From JAXMHB01 sp046346965 (lineage in GTDB: Bacteria > Pseudomonadota > Gammaproteobacteria > Xanthomonadales > SZUA-5), in assembly GCA_046346965.1 (NCBI GenBank), contig JAXMHB010000018.1, positions 20,755 through 84,754 on the forward strand: a DNA stretch of 64,000 bases, written 5' to 3'. A program made the position numbers and the translations under genes. Of this stretch, positions 53,574-62,352 are shown piece by piece (within the stretch, counting starts at the first letter, position 1; each line of letters starts with the position of its first letter). The notes beneath the pieces were generated by a model, which worked only from the letters and a program-made list of their open reading frames with translations, did not search any database and had not been told where the DNA came from.

Positions 53574-55646
53574 TCAGCCCCCGCGCTGGTGACGGCGCGC
53601 GGCGTACATTTCGGTATCGGCGCGCGCCAGCGTGTCGGCCAGTGATTCGCTGCCCTGGCGCACGGCGGCGCCCACCGTGTAGCGGCACGGTGCGGCCTCC
53701 ACGGTGCCGCGCAGCCGTGCGATGGCGGACTGCAGCCGCACGCCTTCGCCCTCGCTGAGCAGCAGCACGAACTCGTCGCCGCCGCTGCGTACCAGCGCAT
53801 CGCCCTCGCGCAGCGCCGCCCCGAGGTGCGCGGTCATTTGGATCAGCACGCGGTCGCCGGCATCGTGTCCCTGGGTGTCATTGATGCGCTTGAAGTGATC
53901 CAGGTCGATATTGATCACCGACCACGGACGCTCGCCCAGGCGTTCCTCGAACACCTTGAAGTAGCGCCGGTTGTAAGCCTGGGTCAGCGCATCGCGCATG
54001 CTCTGATCGCGCAGTGCCTGGGTCTCGTGCAATTGCTCGGTGATGTCGACGGCGTGGCCGATGGCGTAGGCGCCGCTGCCGGACAGGCGCGTGCTGTAGC
54101 GCCAGTGGCGCAAGCCGTCGCCGCGCCGGCGCACCACCAGCGTGCCTTCGTCCTGCTGTGACTTGGCCAGTCGCTTGAGGCTGGCGTCGAACTCTTGGCG
54201 CGACTGGTCGGCCAGAAACTCGCCGAGCGCGCGCCCGACCATGCGGTCCGGCGACTCGCCCAGCGCTTCGGCGGTGGCCAGATTGACCATCACCAGTTCG
54301 CCGCGCAAATCGTGCAGAAACACCATGCCCTTGCTGAGCTGCAGCAGATCGGTGGCCTTGGCCTCGCTCTCGCGGCGGGCGGCGAGCGCCGCCTGCAGAC
54401 GCCGGTTGGAGCGCCGTTGCTGCAGGAAAAAGCCCGACAGGATGAGCAGCAGCGCGAGCGCCGAGGCGGTCAGCCAGCTGCTGAGCCGGCTGCTCTCGGC
54501 CAGCGCCGCCGCGCGCGTGCGCTCCAGCTGGGCGTCCGCCGACAGCCGCAGCACTTCCAGCTCCTGCTCGGCGTATTTGATGCGCGCCTCATAGTCATCG
54601 GCGGCCTTGGCGCGGTCGCTCTGGTTGACGCTGCGATCGAGTTCCAGAAAGCGGCCCACCAGCGCGTTCCACTGTGCCGGCTCGCCATCGTGATCCACCA
54701 TCAGCTGCATCAGCTGCCGGGTCAGCCGCAGCTCGTCACGGGTCAGGCCGAGCTTGCGGAACGCCAGTTGCGCCGCCTCCAGCTCGCGCTGCGCGCCGGC
54801 GCGATCACCCGAGTCGAGTGCCGCCAGCCCCATCACCTCGTGGCCCAGGCCAGCCAGCTGCGAGTTCTGCAGCGTGCTGGCCATGGACAGCACGCGCTCG
54901 CCGTTGCTGCGCTGGGTGGGCAGATCGCCCGCCAGTCGTGCCACGCGGGCCGATTCCAGCGCCAGTTCGGCGGTCAATTTGGGGTCCACCAGGGCGTCCA
55001 CCGCCTGCAAGGCCTGCGCCAGACTGGCGCGCGCCTGATCCAGTTGCCCGAGTTGCGCTTCGGCACGCGCGCGGTTGCGCAGCAGGCGCGTACGCATGGC
55101 TGGCGCCGGATCCTCGGCCAGCACCGCCAGCCCGCGTTCGGCGTACTGGGCCGCGGATTCATGCTTGCCGAGCGTGAAACTGAGCGAGGAGTACGCCAGA
55201 TAGACGTCGGCGGCCAAGGCCGGGGAGGGCGTCTGACTGAGCATCAACTGGGCATCGCCGAGCAGATGTTCGGCGCGCGTGTAGTCCTGCAGCGCAATGC
55301 GGCCGCGCGCTTCGGCGATCAGTCCGCGGATCTCCAGCGTGGCATCGCCCGCCGCGCGCGCCGCGGTGACGGCGGCCACGCCGGCATCCCGCTGACAAGC
55401 CCAATCAGCGATCACCCGACAGGCATTGGCGCGAGCGACCTGCAGCAAGGCCTGCTCGTGAAAGTCGTGGCGTGCCTCCGCCTGTGACAGCGCTTCGCGG
55501 ATTTCGCGCAGCGCCGCCTCCGGCTCCACCAGCGCGCGCGTTTCCAGCGCGTGCTGCGGGATGTCGGCGGCCCCGGCCGGCACCACGCACAGCCACGCGC
55601 ACGCCAGCCACCAGCGTCTGCTCGCCAGATCTCGTGCGCTACGCAT
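53574..55646 (-). CDS. Diguanylate cyclase with TPR-like periplasmic part and PAS
   Basis: 690 residues. Signal/anchor at the N-terminus, a TPR-like helical sensor (about 30-385), a membrane helix (WLTASALALLLILSGFFL, about 395-412), a PAS domain (about 435-545, GMVFLHDLRGELVMVN, then YAIGHAVDITEQL), and a GGDEF domain with an intact SGGDEF near residue 621. The inhibitory I-site RxxD (REGD) lies five residues before the motif. It should make c-di-GMP and be product-inhibited. Confidence 0.92.
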   Translation of the reverse strand: MRSARDLASRRWWLACAWLCVVPAGAADIPQHALETRALVEPEAALREIREALSQAEARHDFHEQALLQVARANACRVIADWACQRDAGVAAVTAARAAGDATLEIRGLIAEARGRIALQDYTRAEHLLGDAQLMLSQTPSPALAADVYLAYSSLSFTLGKHESAAQYAERGLAVLAEDPAPAMRTRLLRNRARAEAQLGQLDQARASLAQALQAVDALVDPKLTAELALESARVARLAGDLPTQRSNGERVLSMASTLQNSQLAGLGHEVMGLAALDSGDRAGAQRELEAAQLAFRKLGLTRDELRLTRQLMQLMVDHDGEPAQWNALVGRFLELDRSVNQSDRAKAADDYEARIKYAEQELEVLRLSADAQLERTRAAALAESSRLSSWLTASALALLLILSGFFLQQRRSNRRLQAALAARRESEAKATDLLQLSKGMVFLHDLRGELVMVNLATAEALGESPDRMVGRALGEFLADQSRQEFDASLKRLAKSQQDEGTLVVRRRGDGLRHWRYSTRLSGSGAYAIGHAVDITEQLHETQALRDQSMRDALTQAYNRRYFKVFEERLGERPWSVINIDLDHFKRINDTQGHDAGDRVLIQMTAHLGAALREGDALVRSGGDEFVLLLSEGEGVRLQSAIARLRGTVEAAPCRYTVGAAVRQGSESLADTLARADTEMYAARRHQRGG

Positions 55647-55897
55647 CTGCCATGGGCCCCCGGTGCGCGCCCCGTCACGGGCGACCGAGGGCGGATTGTA
55701 GCGGGCATTGACGCGGCTGCGGGCGCCTGCAAGCCGCGTTGGGACGCGTCATTGGTTGAATGGGGCGGATGCGGAACGCGGTCCTCGGGGATGCCCGGAT
55801 ACACGCTGCCGGCGCTCGCCGCCCGGCCGTGATTTATTGCCCTCTCGCGGCGAATCACCTGACATGGGCGCCGCGCGCGCCGAAATCAGGGCAGAGC

Positions 55898-57106
55898 ATG
55901 GAAACGAGTACACAAGCTGGGCTGGCGCAGCAGCGCTGGCATGCACTCGATGCGGTGCGGGCGCTGGCCCTGCTGCTGGGGGTGCTGCTGCACGCCACGT
56001 TGAGCTATCTGCCGGGATCGGCGCACTGGTACATCGTCGGCGATCAGACGCCCAGCGTGGTCTTGAGTGCGCTGTTCTTTGTGATTCACAGTTTTCGCAT
56101 GCTGACTTTCTTCCTGATCGCCGGATTCTTCGCGCGCGCCCTGCTGATGCGTCGCGGCGAGGCCGACTTCGTGCGCGATCGCTGGCGCCGCATCGGCCTG
56201 CCCTTGCTGCTCGGCTGGCCGCTGGTACTGGGCGCAATCATTGCGGTGATCGTCGCTGCTGCCTGGCTGCAGGCGGGCGGCAGCGCGCCGCCGCCGCCCA
56301 AGGAAGCGCCGCCACCGCTGTCGGCCGAGTCCTTCCCGCTGACCCACCTGTGGTTTCTGTACCTGCTGCTATGGCTGTATGCCGCCGCGCTGCTGGCGGG
56401 TCGTTTGGCGCAGCGCCTGGACCCAGGCCAGCGCCTGGTCAAGATCGCGGATCAACTGCTCGAACGCACGCTGCCGGGCCTCGCCGTGTGGCTGCTGGCC
56501 GCGCCGATCGCGCTGGTGCTGCCTGCGGTGGCGGACTGGACGCCGTGGTTTGGGGTGCCTACGCCCGATCACTCGCTGTATCCCAACCTCGCCGCTTGCG
56601 TGGCCTACGGCAGCGCTTTTGCGCTCGGTTGGTGGCTGCAGCGCGATGCCGGGCGCTGGCTGGCGATCCTGCAGCGCCGGCGCCGTTACCATCTCGTCCT
56701 GGCGTTTATCGGCTGGGCGAGCAGCGCCGCCTGCCTGGGGCTGTCGCCACCCGCGGTCAGCGCGCTCGGTCCCTGGACGCTGGCACTGGCGAGCTACGCC
56801 TACGCGCTGACCGGCTGGAGCCTCAGTTTTGCCTTGATTGGTTATGCGCTTGAGTACACCGCCGGATACAGCGCGCCGCGGCGCTACCTCGCCGATGCGT
56901 CCTACTGGATTTACCTGATCCATCTGCCGTTGCTGATGGCTTTGCAGGTGCTGGCCAGCCGCATCCAGGCGCCGTGGTGGCTGGAGTATCCGGCGATGGT
57001 GGTGCTGGCGATGGCACTGATGCTGCTCAGCTACCACTGGCTGGTGCGCGGCAGTTGGATCGGGGCGCTGTTGAACGGACGGCGGCTGCCGCCGGGTGCG
57101 CCGTGA
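55898..57106 (+). CDS. Acyltransferase 3 family membrane protein (OpgC-like)
   Basis: 402 residues from METSTQAGLAQQRWHALDAV. Ten or so membrane helices with the N-terminal ALDAVRALALLLGVLLHA (acyltransferase 3 signature with the key His), FRMLTFFLIAGFFARALL and RDRWRRIGLPLLLG. It probably transfers an acyl or succinyl group to a sugar outside the membrane, as OpgC does to glucans. Its stop overlaps the sigma factor start (GTGA). Confidence 0.87.
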   Translation: METSTQAGLAQQRWHALDAVRALALLLGVLLHATLSYLPGSAHWYIVGDQTPSVVLSALFFVIHSFRMLTFFLIAGFFARALLMRRGEADFVRDRWRRIGLPLLLGWPLVLGAIIAVIVAAAWLQAGGSAPPPPKEAPPPLSAESFPLTHLWFLYLLLWLYAAALLAGRLAQRLDPGQRLVKIADQLLERTLPGLAVWLLAAPIALVLPAVADWTPWFGVPTPDHSLYPNLAACVAYGSAFALGWWLQRDAGRWLAILQRRRRYHLVLAFIGWASSAACLGLSPPAVSALGPWTLALASYAYALTGWSLSFALIGYALEYTAGYSAPRRYLADASYWIYLIHLPLLMALQVLASRIQAPWWLEYPAMVVLAMALMLLSYHWLVRGSWIGALLNGRRLPPGAP

Positions 57107-57618
57107 GCGCGAACGCCGACACCCAAGCCTTCATCGACGCGCTGCAGGCGCATCGCGGCATCTTGTACAAGGTGGCCCAGGTCTATTGCCAGCGTCGCGA
57201 GGACCGCGCCGATCTGATCCAGGACATCGTCACCGAGCTGTGGCGCGCCTGGCCGCGCTATCGGCCGGAGCAGCCGGTGTCGACCTGGATGCACCGGATC
57301 AGCGTCAACGTGGCCATCTCCCATTTTCGCGGCGAGTCGCGACGCATCCGCGATGCCGTGGACATCGATACCTTGGCGCTGGATCTGGCCGCCGCCGATC
57401 AGGTGATGGATGCCGCCGCTGTCGATCTGGCGGCGCTGCACCAGCTGATCAGCCGCCTCGATGCGATCAACCGCGCCCTGATCCTGCTGTACCTCGAAGG
57501 CTACGGCCTCGACGCCATCGCCGAGCTGCTCGGACTCAGCACCAGCAACGTCGGTACCCGCATCCAGCGCATCAAGCAGCGGCTGCAGCGCAGCTACGCC
57601 GAGGAGAGCTCGACATGA
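57103..57618 (+). CDS. ECF-type RNA polymerase sigma factor
   Basis: 171 residues from a GTG. Region 2 with YKVAQVYCQRREDRADLIQD then IVTELWRAWPRYRP and STWMHRISVNVAISHFRGES; region 4 with INRALILLYLEGYGLDAIAE then LLGLSTSNVGTRIQRIKQRL. The next gene (a membrane protein) overlaps by 4 bases and could control it. Confidence 0.93.
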   Translation: MSANADTQAFIDALQAHRGILYKVAQVYCQRREDRADLIQDIVTELWRAWPRYRPEQPVSTWMHRISVNVAISHFRGESRRIRDAVDIDTLALDLAAADQVMDAAAVDLAALHQLISRLDAINRALILLYLEGYGLDAIAELLGLSTSNVGTRIQRIKQRLQRSYAEESST

Positions 57619-58874
57619 ACCCGGATCTGGATCAACTCCGCCAGCGCTGGCAGGCCGCCCATCAGGCGGCGCTGCCGCAGCTGGCGCTGGATCTGCCGCG
57701 CTTGCGCCAGCAGCTGTTGCAGCGCAGCCAGCTCGCCTTCGCCCGCCACCGGCGCTGGCTGCAGGCTGGCCTGTGTGCGCAGCTGCTGGTTTGCGGGTGG
57801 CTGGGCCAGTTTGCCTTCCAGCATGCTGCGGACGCGGTCTACCGCTTCCTCGCGCTGCCGCTGCTGGGCCTGGCGCTGGCGCAATTGCTGGTCTCGCTGC
57901 GGCAGTGGCAGCAGTTGCGCGGGCTGGACCTCAGCGCGCCGGTGTCGCAGGTGCGCGCCACGCTGGAGGGCTTGCGCGCATTGCAGCTGCGGCTGACGCG
58001 CTGGATCGCGCTCAGCTCGGTCTGGCTGTGGATGCCGCTACTGCTGGTGCTGTGCAAGAGCGTGCTGGAGGTCGATCTGCTCGACTACCTGCATCCCAGC
58101 GTGGTCTACGTGAATCTGGGCCTGGGCCTGGCCTGGTGGCTTGCCGGCGAGGCCTTGCTGCGCACGCTGGCGCGCCGCTGGCAAGGCCAGCCCTGGCTGC
58201 GACGCTGCTTGCTGACGCTGACCGCGCGCAGCTGGCAGCAGGCGGAACAGCGTTTCGAAGCGCAAGCGGCGCTGGACGATGCCCAGGACGAGGATGCGCT
58301 GGCCCTGGCTGTGGCGCGTGAGCAACGCCGCGCTGCGCTGCCGCCGCAGCTGGCGGCGCCGCTGCAGCGCTTGCGCCGTCGTCTGCTCGCGGCGATCACC
58401 TTCTGGAGTCTGTGCCTGCTGGCGATCGGTCTGTACAACGCCAGTGTCGGCGGCATCCCCAGCCTGCTGATCCCCGGCGTGCTGCTGAACGGCTGGCTGG
58501 TGGCGCAGCTGGTCGCCAGCATCGTCCATCGGCAGCGACTGAGCCTGCTCGATCCGGGCGACCCGGCGCTGGGCGAAACGCTGGCGGCGTGGGCTGCCAG
58601 CCAGTTGCGGGTGGCCAGCGTGAGCCTGGCGCTGCTGCCGCTCGCGGCGCTGCTGTTGTTGCAGGTGCTGGGGCAGCTGCTCGGTGGGCACGATCTGGCG
58701 CTGGCCTTGCCCTGGCCGCTGCAGGCGCTGCTGGCGGCGCTGGTGGTGGGCGCCAGCGCCTGGCTGCTGCGTCCGCCGGCGCAGCGGCGCCTCGCTCAGC
58801 CGGCACGCGCCCTGCTGTGGGGCGTCGCGGGCTTGTCCGAGGCGCTGCGGGCGGCGCTGAGCGCGCTCAGGTAG
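57615..58874 (+). CDS. Multi-helix membrane protein coupled to ECF sigma factor
   Basis: 419 residues. A soluble Gln/Leu-rich N-terminal 45 residues, two helices (about 48-95), a second pair (about 135-180), a charged cytoplasmic segment (about 190-255), then helices to the C-terminus, eight in all. No catalytic motif. The N-terminal soluble part next to a sigma factor fits an anti-sigma role, but the fold is not a recognised anti-sigma domain. Overlaps the convergent FmdB-type gene by 8 bases. Confidence 0.7.
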   Translation: MNPDLDQLRQRWQAAHQAALPQLALDLPRLRQQLLQRSQLAFARHRRWLQAGLCAQLLVCGWLGQFAFQHAADAVYRFLALPLLGLALAQLLVSLRQWQQLRGLDLSAPVSQVRATLEGLRALQLRLTRWIALSSVWLWMPLLLVLCKSVLEVDLLDYLHPSVVYVNLGLGLAWWLAGEALLRTLARRWQGQPWLRRCLLTLTARSWQQAEQRFEAQAALDDAQDEDALALAVAREQRRAALPPQLAAPLQRLRRRLLAAITFWSLCLLAIGLYNASVGGIPSLLIPGVLLNGWLVAQLVASIVHRQRLSLLDPGDPALGETLAAWAASQLRVASVSLALLPLAALLLLQVLGQLLGGHDLALALPWPLQALLAALVVGASAWLLRPPAQRRLAQPARALLWGVAGLSEALRAALSALR

Positions 58875-59175
58875 CCGGCGCGGCGGGTGCGGCGGCAGGC
58901 GCGGGCTCGGCCTTCGCTGGCGTGGATTCCGGTTTGCTGGCGGCCGACCCGCCGCCGTCACCGCTCTCGACCAGATTGCGCTTGGTGTCTTTGTCGCTCT
59001 TGAAATCGGTCTCATACCAACCGCCGCCCTTCAGCCTGAAGGCGGCGGCAGTGACGGCGCGCTTGACCTGCGGCGCGCCGCAGCTGGGGCAATCGCTGGG
59101 ATCGGGATCCGACAATTTCTGCAGGCGGTCGAAGCGGTGCCCGCAGCTCAGACACTCAAACTCGTAGATGGGCAT
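58867..59175 (-). CDS. FmdB-family zinc-ribbon protein
   Basis: 102 residues. N-terminal zinc ribbon MPIYEFECLSCGHRFDRLQK with DCPSCGAP completing four Cys, AAFRLKGGGWYETDF typical of the family, and an Ala/Pro/Glu-rich disordered tail. Regulatory function presumed from the family name only. Downstream of riboflavin synthase in the same direction. Confidence 0.9.
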   Translation of the reverse strand: MPIYEFECLSCGHRFDRLQKLSDPDPSDCPSCGAPQVKRAVTAAAFRLKGGGWYETDFKSDKDTKRNLVESGDGGGSAASKPESTPAKAEPAPAAAPAAPAT

Positions 59176-59243
59176 GGCAGTTTCCTAGGGAAGAAGCGCA
59201 ACGCGCCGTGCGGGCAGCGCAGATAGGGATCGTCTACCGCGAT

Positions 59244-59840
59244 TCAAGAGCGCGCCTGCATCAGGCGCTCGACGTAACGGGCGAGTAGGTCCACCTCGAT
59301 GTTCACCGCATCGCCCACCTGCAGGCTGCCGAAGCTGGTGTGCGCCAGCGTATGCGGGATCAGGTTGACGCCAAAGCCGTCCTCGCTGACTTCGTTCACC
59401 GTCAGACTGACGCCGTTGACCGCCACCGAGCCTTTGCTGGCGATGTAGCGTAGCAAGGCGGGCGGTACCTGAAACACCCAGCGCTGCGAGCGCCCATCGG
59501 CGCTGATCGAGGCCACGCTGCCGACGCCGTCGACGTGCCCGCTGACAAAGTGGCCGCCGAGCGGCGTCGCCAGCGTCAGCGAGCGCTCCAGGTTGACCGG
59601 CGCGCCCACGTGCAGCGCACCCAGCGTCGTGCACGCGAGTGTCTCGTTCGAGACATCGGCGTGGAAGCGCCCATCGCCTGGCGCCAGCGCGGTCAGACAA
59701 ACGCCGGAGACAGCGATGCTGTCGCCTGCCTGGACGCCGTCCAGACAGAGCGTCCCGACCTCGATGCTGAGGCGACAGTCGCCGCCGCGCGTCTCGATCG
59801 CCGCTACGCGGCCGACCGCCTGTATCAATCCGGTGAACAT
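59244..59840 (-). CDS. ribE: Riboflavin synthase alpha subunit
   Basis: 198 residues from MFTGLIQAVGRVAAI, the invariant N-terminus. Two lumazine-binding repeats: SIAVSGVCLTAL with VSNETL, and SVAVNGVSLTVNEV with IPHTLAHTSF, joined by GHFVSGHVDGVG. It dismutates two 6,7-dimethyl-8-ribityllumazine molecules to riboflavin. Other rib genes are not adjacent, and the 46-base gap upstream is too short for an FMN riboswitch. Confidence 0.96.
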   Translation of the reverse strand: MFTGLIQAVGRVAAIETRGGDCRLSIEVGTLCLDGVQAGDSIAVSGVCLTALAPGDGRFHADVSNETLACTTLGALHVGAPVNLERSLTLATPLGGHFVSGHVDGVGSVASISADGRSQRWVFQVPPALLRYIASKGSVAVNGVSLTVNEVSEDGFGVNLIPHTLAHTSFGSLQVGDAVNIEVDLLARYVERLMQARS

Positions 59841-59886
59841 CGTATCGTCGCCCCAGAGGCTAGGCGACGCAGGATACAGGGGGCGG

Positions 59887-60696
59887 ATGGTGGCAGTGCT
59901 CAATCCTTTGCGCTGGTGGCGCCAGCGCAAACTGGCGCAGGTGCCCATCGATGTGGCTGCATTCGAGGCCACCGTGCGCCTGTTGCCCGGACTGCAGGCG
60001 CTGCCGGCCGCAGATCAGCAGCGATTGCTGGCGTACACGCGCGCCTTTCTGTTGGACAAGGCCATAGTCGGCGCGCATGACTTTGCGCTCGACACGGCGA
60101 TGCGCACGCGCATCGCCACGCTGGCCTGCTGGCCGGTGCTGGCGCTCGGCTATGACTGGCTGGCCGGCTGGCACGAAGTGATCGTCTACCCCGAGGGCTT
60201 CCAGGCGCGCCGCATCGATCACGACGAGGACACCGGCGTGGTGCACGAGTGGGACGAGGAACTGGCCGGCGAATCCTGGGACCAGGGCCCCTTGATCGTG
60301 TCCTGGGAGGATCTTTGTACCGATCTGGCGCAGCCCGAGGACGTGCAAAACATCGTCGTCCACGAGGTGGCGCACAAGCTCGACGCGCGCAAAGGCTACG
60401 CCGACGGCGGTCCGCCCTTGCCGCCGGGCATGGATGCCGCGCAGTGGACGCGGGTGTTTCAGCGCGACTATGACGCGCTGTGCGCGCTGGTGGATGGCGA
60501 CGAGTCGCAGGCGCCGATCGATCCCTATGCCAGCAGCGCACCGGAGGAGTTCTTCGCGGTCTGCAGCGAGTACCACTTTCTGGCGCCGGCCTTGCTGCAA
60601 TCGGCCTATCCCGAGGTGGCCGCGCTGCTGGCGCAGTTCTACGCCGGTGGCTCGCCTTCGATCAGCCCGGCCGCGCGCAGGGCCACCAGCAGCTGA
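59887..60696 (+). CDS. mtfA: MtfA-like zinc peptidase
   Basis: 269 residues from MVAVLNPLRWWRQRK. RLLAYTRAFLLDKAIVGA, ATLACWPVLALGYDWLAGW, EVIVYPEGF, the zinc site IVVHEVAHKLDAR (HExxH) and YASSAPEEFFAVCSEYHF with the third ligand Glu. MtfA is a gluzincin related to anthrax lethal factor and in E. coli binds the Mlc repressor. Its 3' end overlaps the convergent lasso B1 gene by 58 bases. Confidence 0.93.
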   Translation: MVAVLNPLRWWRQRKLAQVPIDVAAFEATVRLLPGLQALPAADQQRLLAYTRAFLLDKAIVGAHDFALDTAMRTRIATLACWPVLALGYDWLAGWHEVIVYPEGFQARRIDHDEDTGVVHEWDEELAGESWDQGPLIVSWEDLCTDLAQPEDVQNIVVHEVAHKLDARKGYADGGPPLPPGMDAAQWTRVFQRDYDALCALVDGDESQAPIDPYASSAPEEFFAVCSEYHFLAPALLQSAYPEVAALLAQFYAGGSPSISPAARRATSS

Positions 60697-60908
60697 CTGA
60701 GATCGGCGTCCAGTCGCGCTGGGGCCACCGCATGACGCTGTGCCAGGGTTTCCAGCAGCGCCGCGCGTCCGCTGCCCGCCAGCAGCGCCTGCAGCATCGC
60801 GGTGCCGCTGGCGTTGAGATCGAAGTACTGCCCGCCGCGCGAATCGAGCAGCAGCATCTGGCCGTCGATCACCTGAGTGACCACGCCGGGGCGCAGCTGC
60901 AGGCTCAC
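60639..60908 (-). CDS. Lasso peptide leader-binding protein B1 (PqqD-like RRE)
   Basis: 89 residues from a GTG that overlaps the B2 stop (GTGA). PqqD-like RiPP recognition element: LRPGVVTQVIDGQMLLLDSR then GGQYFDLNASGTAMLQALL, with a helical C-terminal part ending SQLLVALRAAGLIEGEP. In lasso pathways B1 binds the precursor leader through its YxxP motif and hands it to B2. Last gene of the operon in this window. Confidence 0.88.
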   Translation of the reverse strand: MSLQLRPGVVTQVIDGQMLLLDSRGGQYFDLNASGTAMLQALLAGSGRAALLETLAQRHAVAPARLDADLSQLLVALRAAGLIEGEPPA

Positions 60909-61288
60909 GGGCCGCCGTCCGGCCAGCGCTGCAGGATCTGAAAACGGCTCACCGACTCTGCCTCGGCCAGCGCCGCGCCATCGACTTCCACCCACGCGTG
61001 ATGCATCCACTGTGCTCCCTGACGCTCGGCGCCGATCACCAGTATCGCCGCCACGCCGCGTTCGCGCAGCAAAGAGGCCAGCGTCAGGCTCTGGTCCAGA
61101 CAGCGCGAGCCGGGCCAGCGCGTGCCGATGCGCCGCAGGCAACGCGCCCAGGCCAGCGCCGGCGCGCGCGCGTCGCCGGTCACCGGGAGCAGCCAGCGCC
61201 GGCGCGCGCCTTCGAAGCCCAGGCTGGCCAGATCGCGCCGCACCCGCCACAGGCGGGCGGCCGTTTGCAGGTAGCAGAGCGGCGTCAT
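60905..61288 (-). CDS. Lasso peptide leader peptidase B2 (transglutaminase-like)
   Basis: 127 residues; start overlaps the kinase-like stop (ATGA). Catalytic Cys in GSRCLDQSLTLASLLRERG, His in MHHAWVEVDG and a following Asp, the normal B2 triad. The Gly-rich AILVIGAERQG strand lies between. B2 cuts the leader from the precursor, exposing Gly1 for ring closure. Confidence 0.9.
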   Translation of the reverse strand: MTPLCYLQTAARLWRVRRDLASLGFEGARRRWLLPVTGDARAPALAWARCLRRIGTRWPGSRCLDQSLTLASLLRERGVAAILVIGAERQGAQWMHHAWVEVDGAALAEAESVSRFQILQRWPDGGP

Positions 61289-62109
61289 GTCAGCGCCGCC
61301 CGCAACTGATCGAGCGCCGCCTGCGCAGCAGCATCGATATCGGACTGCTCGGTGACGGTCAACTGCAGCAGCGTCAACGCGCCGCGCGCCACCGCGGCAG
61401 CGGCCTGCGCGGCGCAGTCGAACTGCGCGCGCAGCTGGCCGTCGGTGTACAGGCGGCTGCCGAGCGTATGCATCAGCAGGGCGCGGCTGGCGTTGCCGGC
61501 GTCCAGGCGCCGCAGCGCCGACGCATTGCCGCGCTGCAGCAGCACCAGCGCGTGCAGGCGCTGATCGCCCGCAGGTGCGGGGACGTCGGGTGGCGGCAGC
61601 TTGAGCTGCGGAAAATCCGCGCGCACCCACAGGCCGTCGCCGTCGATCCGGTAGGGCAGCACATCGTCACTGAGGCGCTGCCAGCCGCGCGCATGGGCGA
61701 CCCGCGCCAGCGTGGATTTGCCGGTGCCACTGTGGGCGATCAGCGCGACGGCGGGGGACTGCGCCTCCGCGCCCAGGCGCACGCAGGCGGCGTGCAAGGC
61801 GTACCAGCCCTGCCAGGCCAGCGCATGCAGCAACAGGGGGCCGTACAGCACTTCGGCGCGCAGGCCTGGATCCGCGGGCAGCCCCTGGACCTGCAGCGCC
61901 TGGCGCTGCGGCTCAAACAGTGCGCGACCGCAGTCGCCCAGCTCCAGCCAGACGCCGTCAGCGTCCTGGCGCCAAGCCACGAGCAGCGGCTGCTCGCGCA
62001 ATTCGGCGCGCACCCGCGTCCAGTCGCACGCCTGCGGCCAGCTGCGGGTCAGCGGCTCCAGCGCAAACGCATACCCGCAGGCCTGCAGTGCGGGCACATG
62101 CTGTTCCAC
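61285..62109 (-). CDS. HPr-kinase-like protein of lasso cluster (K)
   Basis: 274 residues. N-terminal half without motifs; C-terminal half with the HprK-type P-loop AHSGTGKSTLARVAHA and LSDDVLPYRIDGDGLW (metal Asp pair). It is relatively short and lacks the N-terminal HPr-serine-kinase domain. In paeninodin-type clusters such a kinase phosphorylates the precursor C-terminal Ser. Here the core ends in Val, so its target, if any, must be another Ser/Thr. HprK-related kinase plus PqqD-like protein is a known cassette. Confidence 0.85.
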   Translation of the reverse strand: MEQHVPALQACGYAFALEPLTRSWPQACDWTRVRAELREQPLLVAWRQDADGVWLELGDCGRALFEPQRQALQVQGLPADPGLRAEVLYGPLLLHALAWQGWYALHAACVRLGAEAQSPAVALIAHSGTGKSTLARVAHARGWQRLSDDVLPYRIDGDGLWVRADFPQLKLPPPDVPAPAGDQRLHALVLLQRGNASALRRLDAGNASRALLMHTLGSRLYTDGQLRAQFDCAAQAAAAVARGALTLLQLTVTEQSDIDAAAQAALDQLRAALT

Positions 62110-62146
62110 GGAAATGGGCGGGACGACGGCGCCAGGGCGCCAGCGA

Positions 62147-62314
62147 TCAGACCTGCTGAATGAGCGCGTTGCCGCTGTCGCCGGTACCCAGAGAACCGCC
62201 CAGCGTCAGCTCCCGAATGTCACCCAGAGCACGCAGCACGGGCGCCTCATACACCGTCGGCGACGGTTGCTGATCACGAACGTCTTTGCGCTCGCTCTCG
62301 ATGCTCAAATTCAT
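62147..62314 (-). CDS. Lasso peptide precursor A
   Basis: 55 residues from MNLSIESERKDVRDQ (longer in-frame starts are rejected because they overlap the cyclase gene and lengthen the leader oddly). Leader of 38 residues with YEAPVLRALGDIRELTLG, an exact fit to YxxPxLxxxGxxxxxTxG, with Thr at position -2. Predicted core GGSLGTGDSGNALIQQV (17 residues) with Gly1 and Asp8 giving an 8-residue macrolactam ring, and a 9-residue loop plus tail. The lack of aromatic plug residues is noteworthy. 38 bases after the cyclase stop, 37 before the kinase start. Confidence 0.88.
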   Translation of the reverse strand: MNLSIESERKDVRDQQPSPTVYEAPVLRALGDIRELTLGGSLGTGDSGNALIQQV

Positions 62315-62352
62315 GACGACGACGCCCAGAAAAAAGAAAGCCTTGCTGCATC

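Noticed and set aside
59841..59886. FMN riboswitch before riboflavin synthase
   Set aside because: Only 46 bases separate the divergent start codons, too little for the roughly 140-base RFN element.
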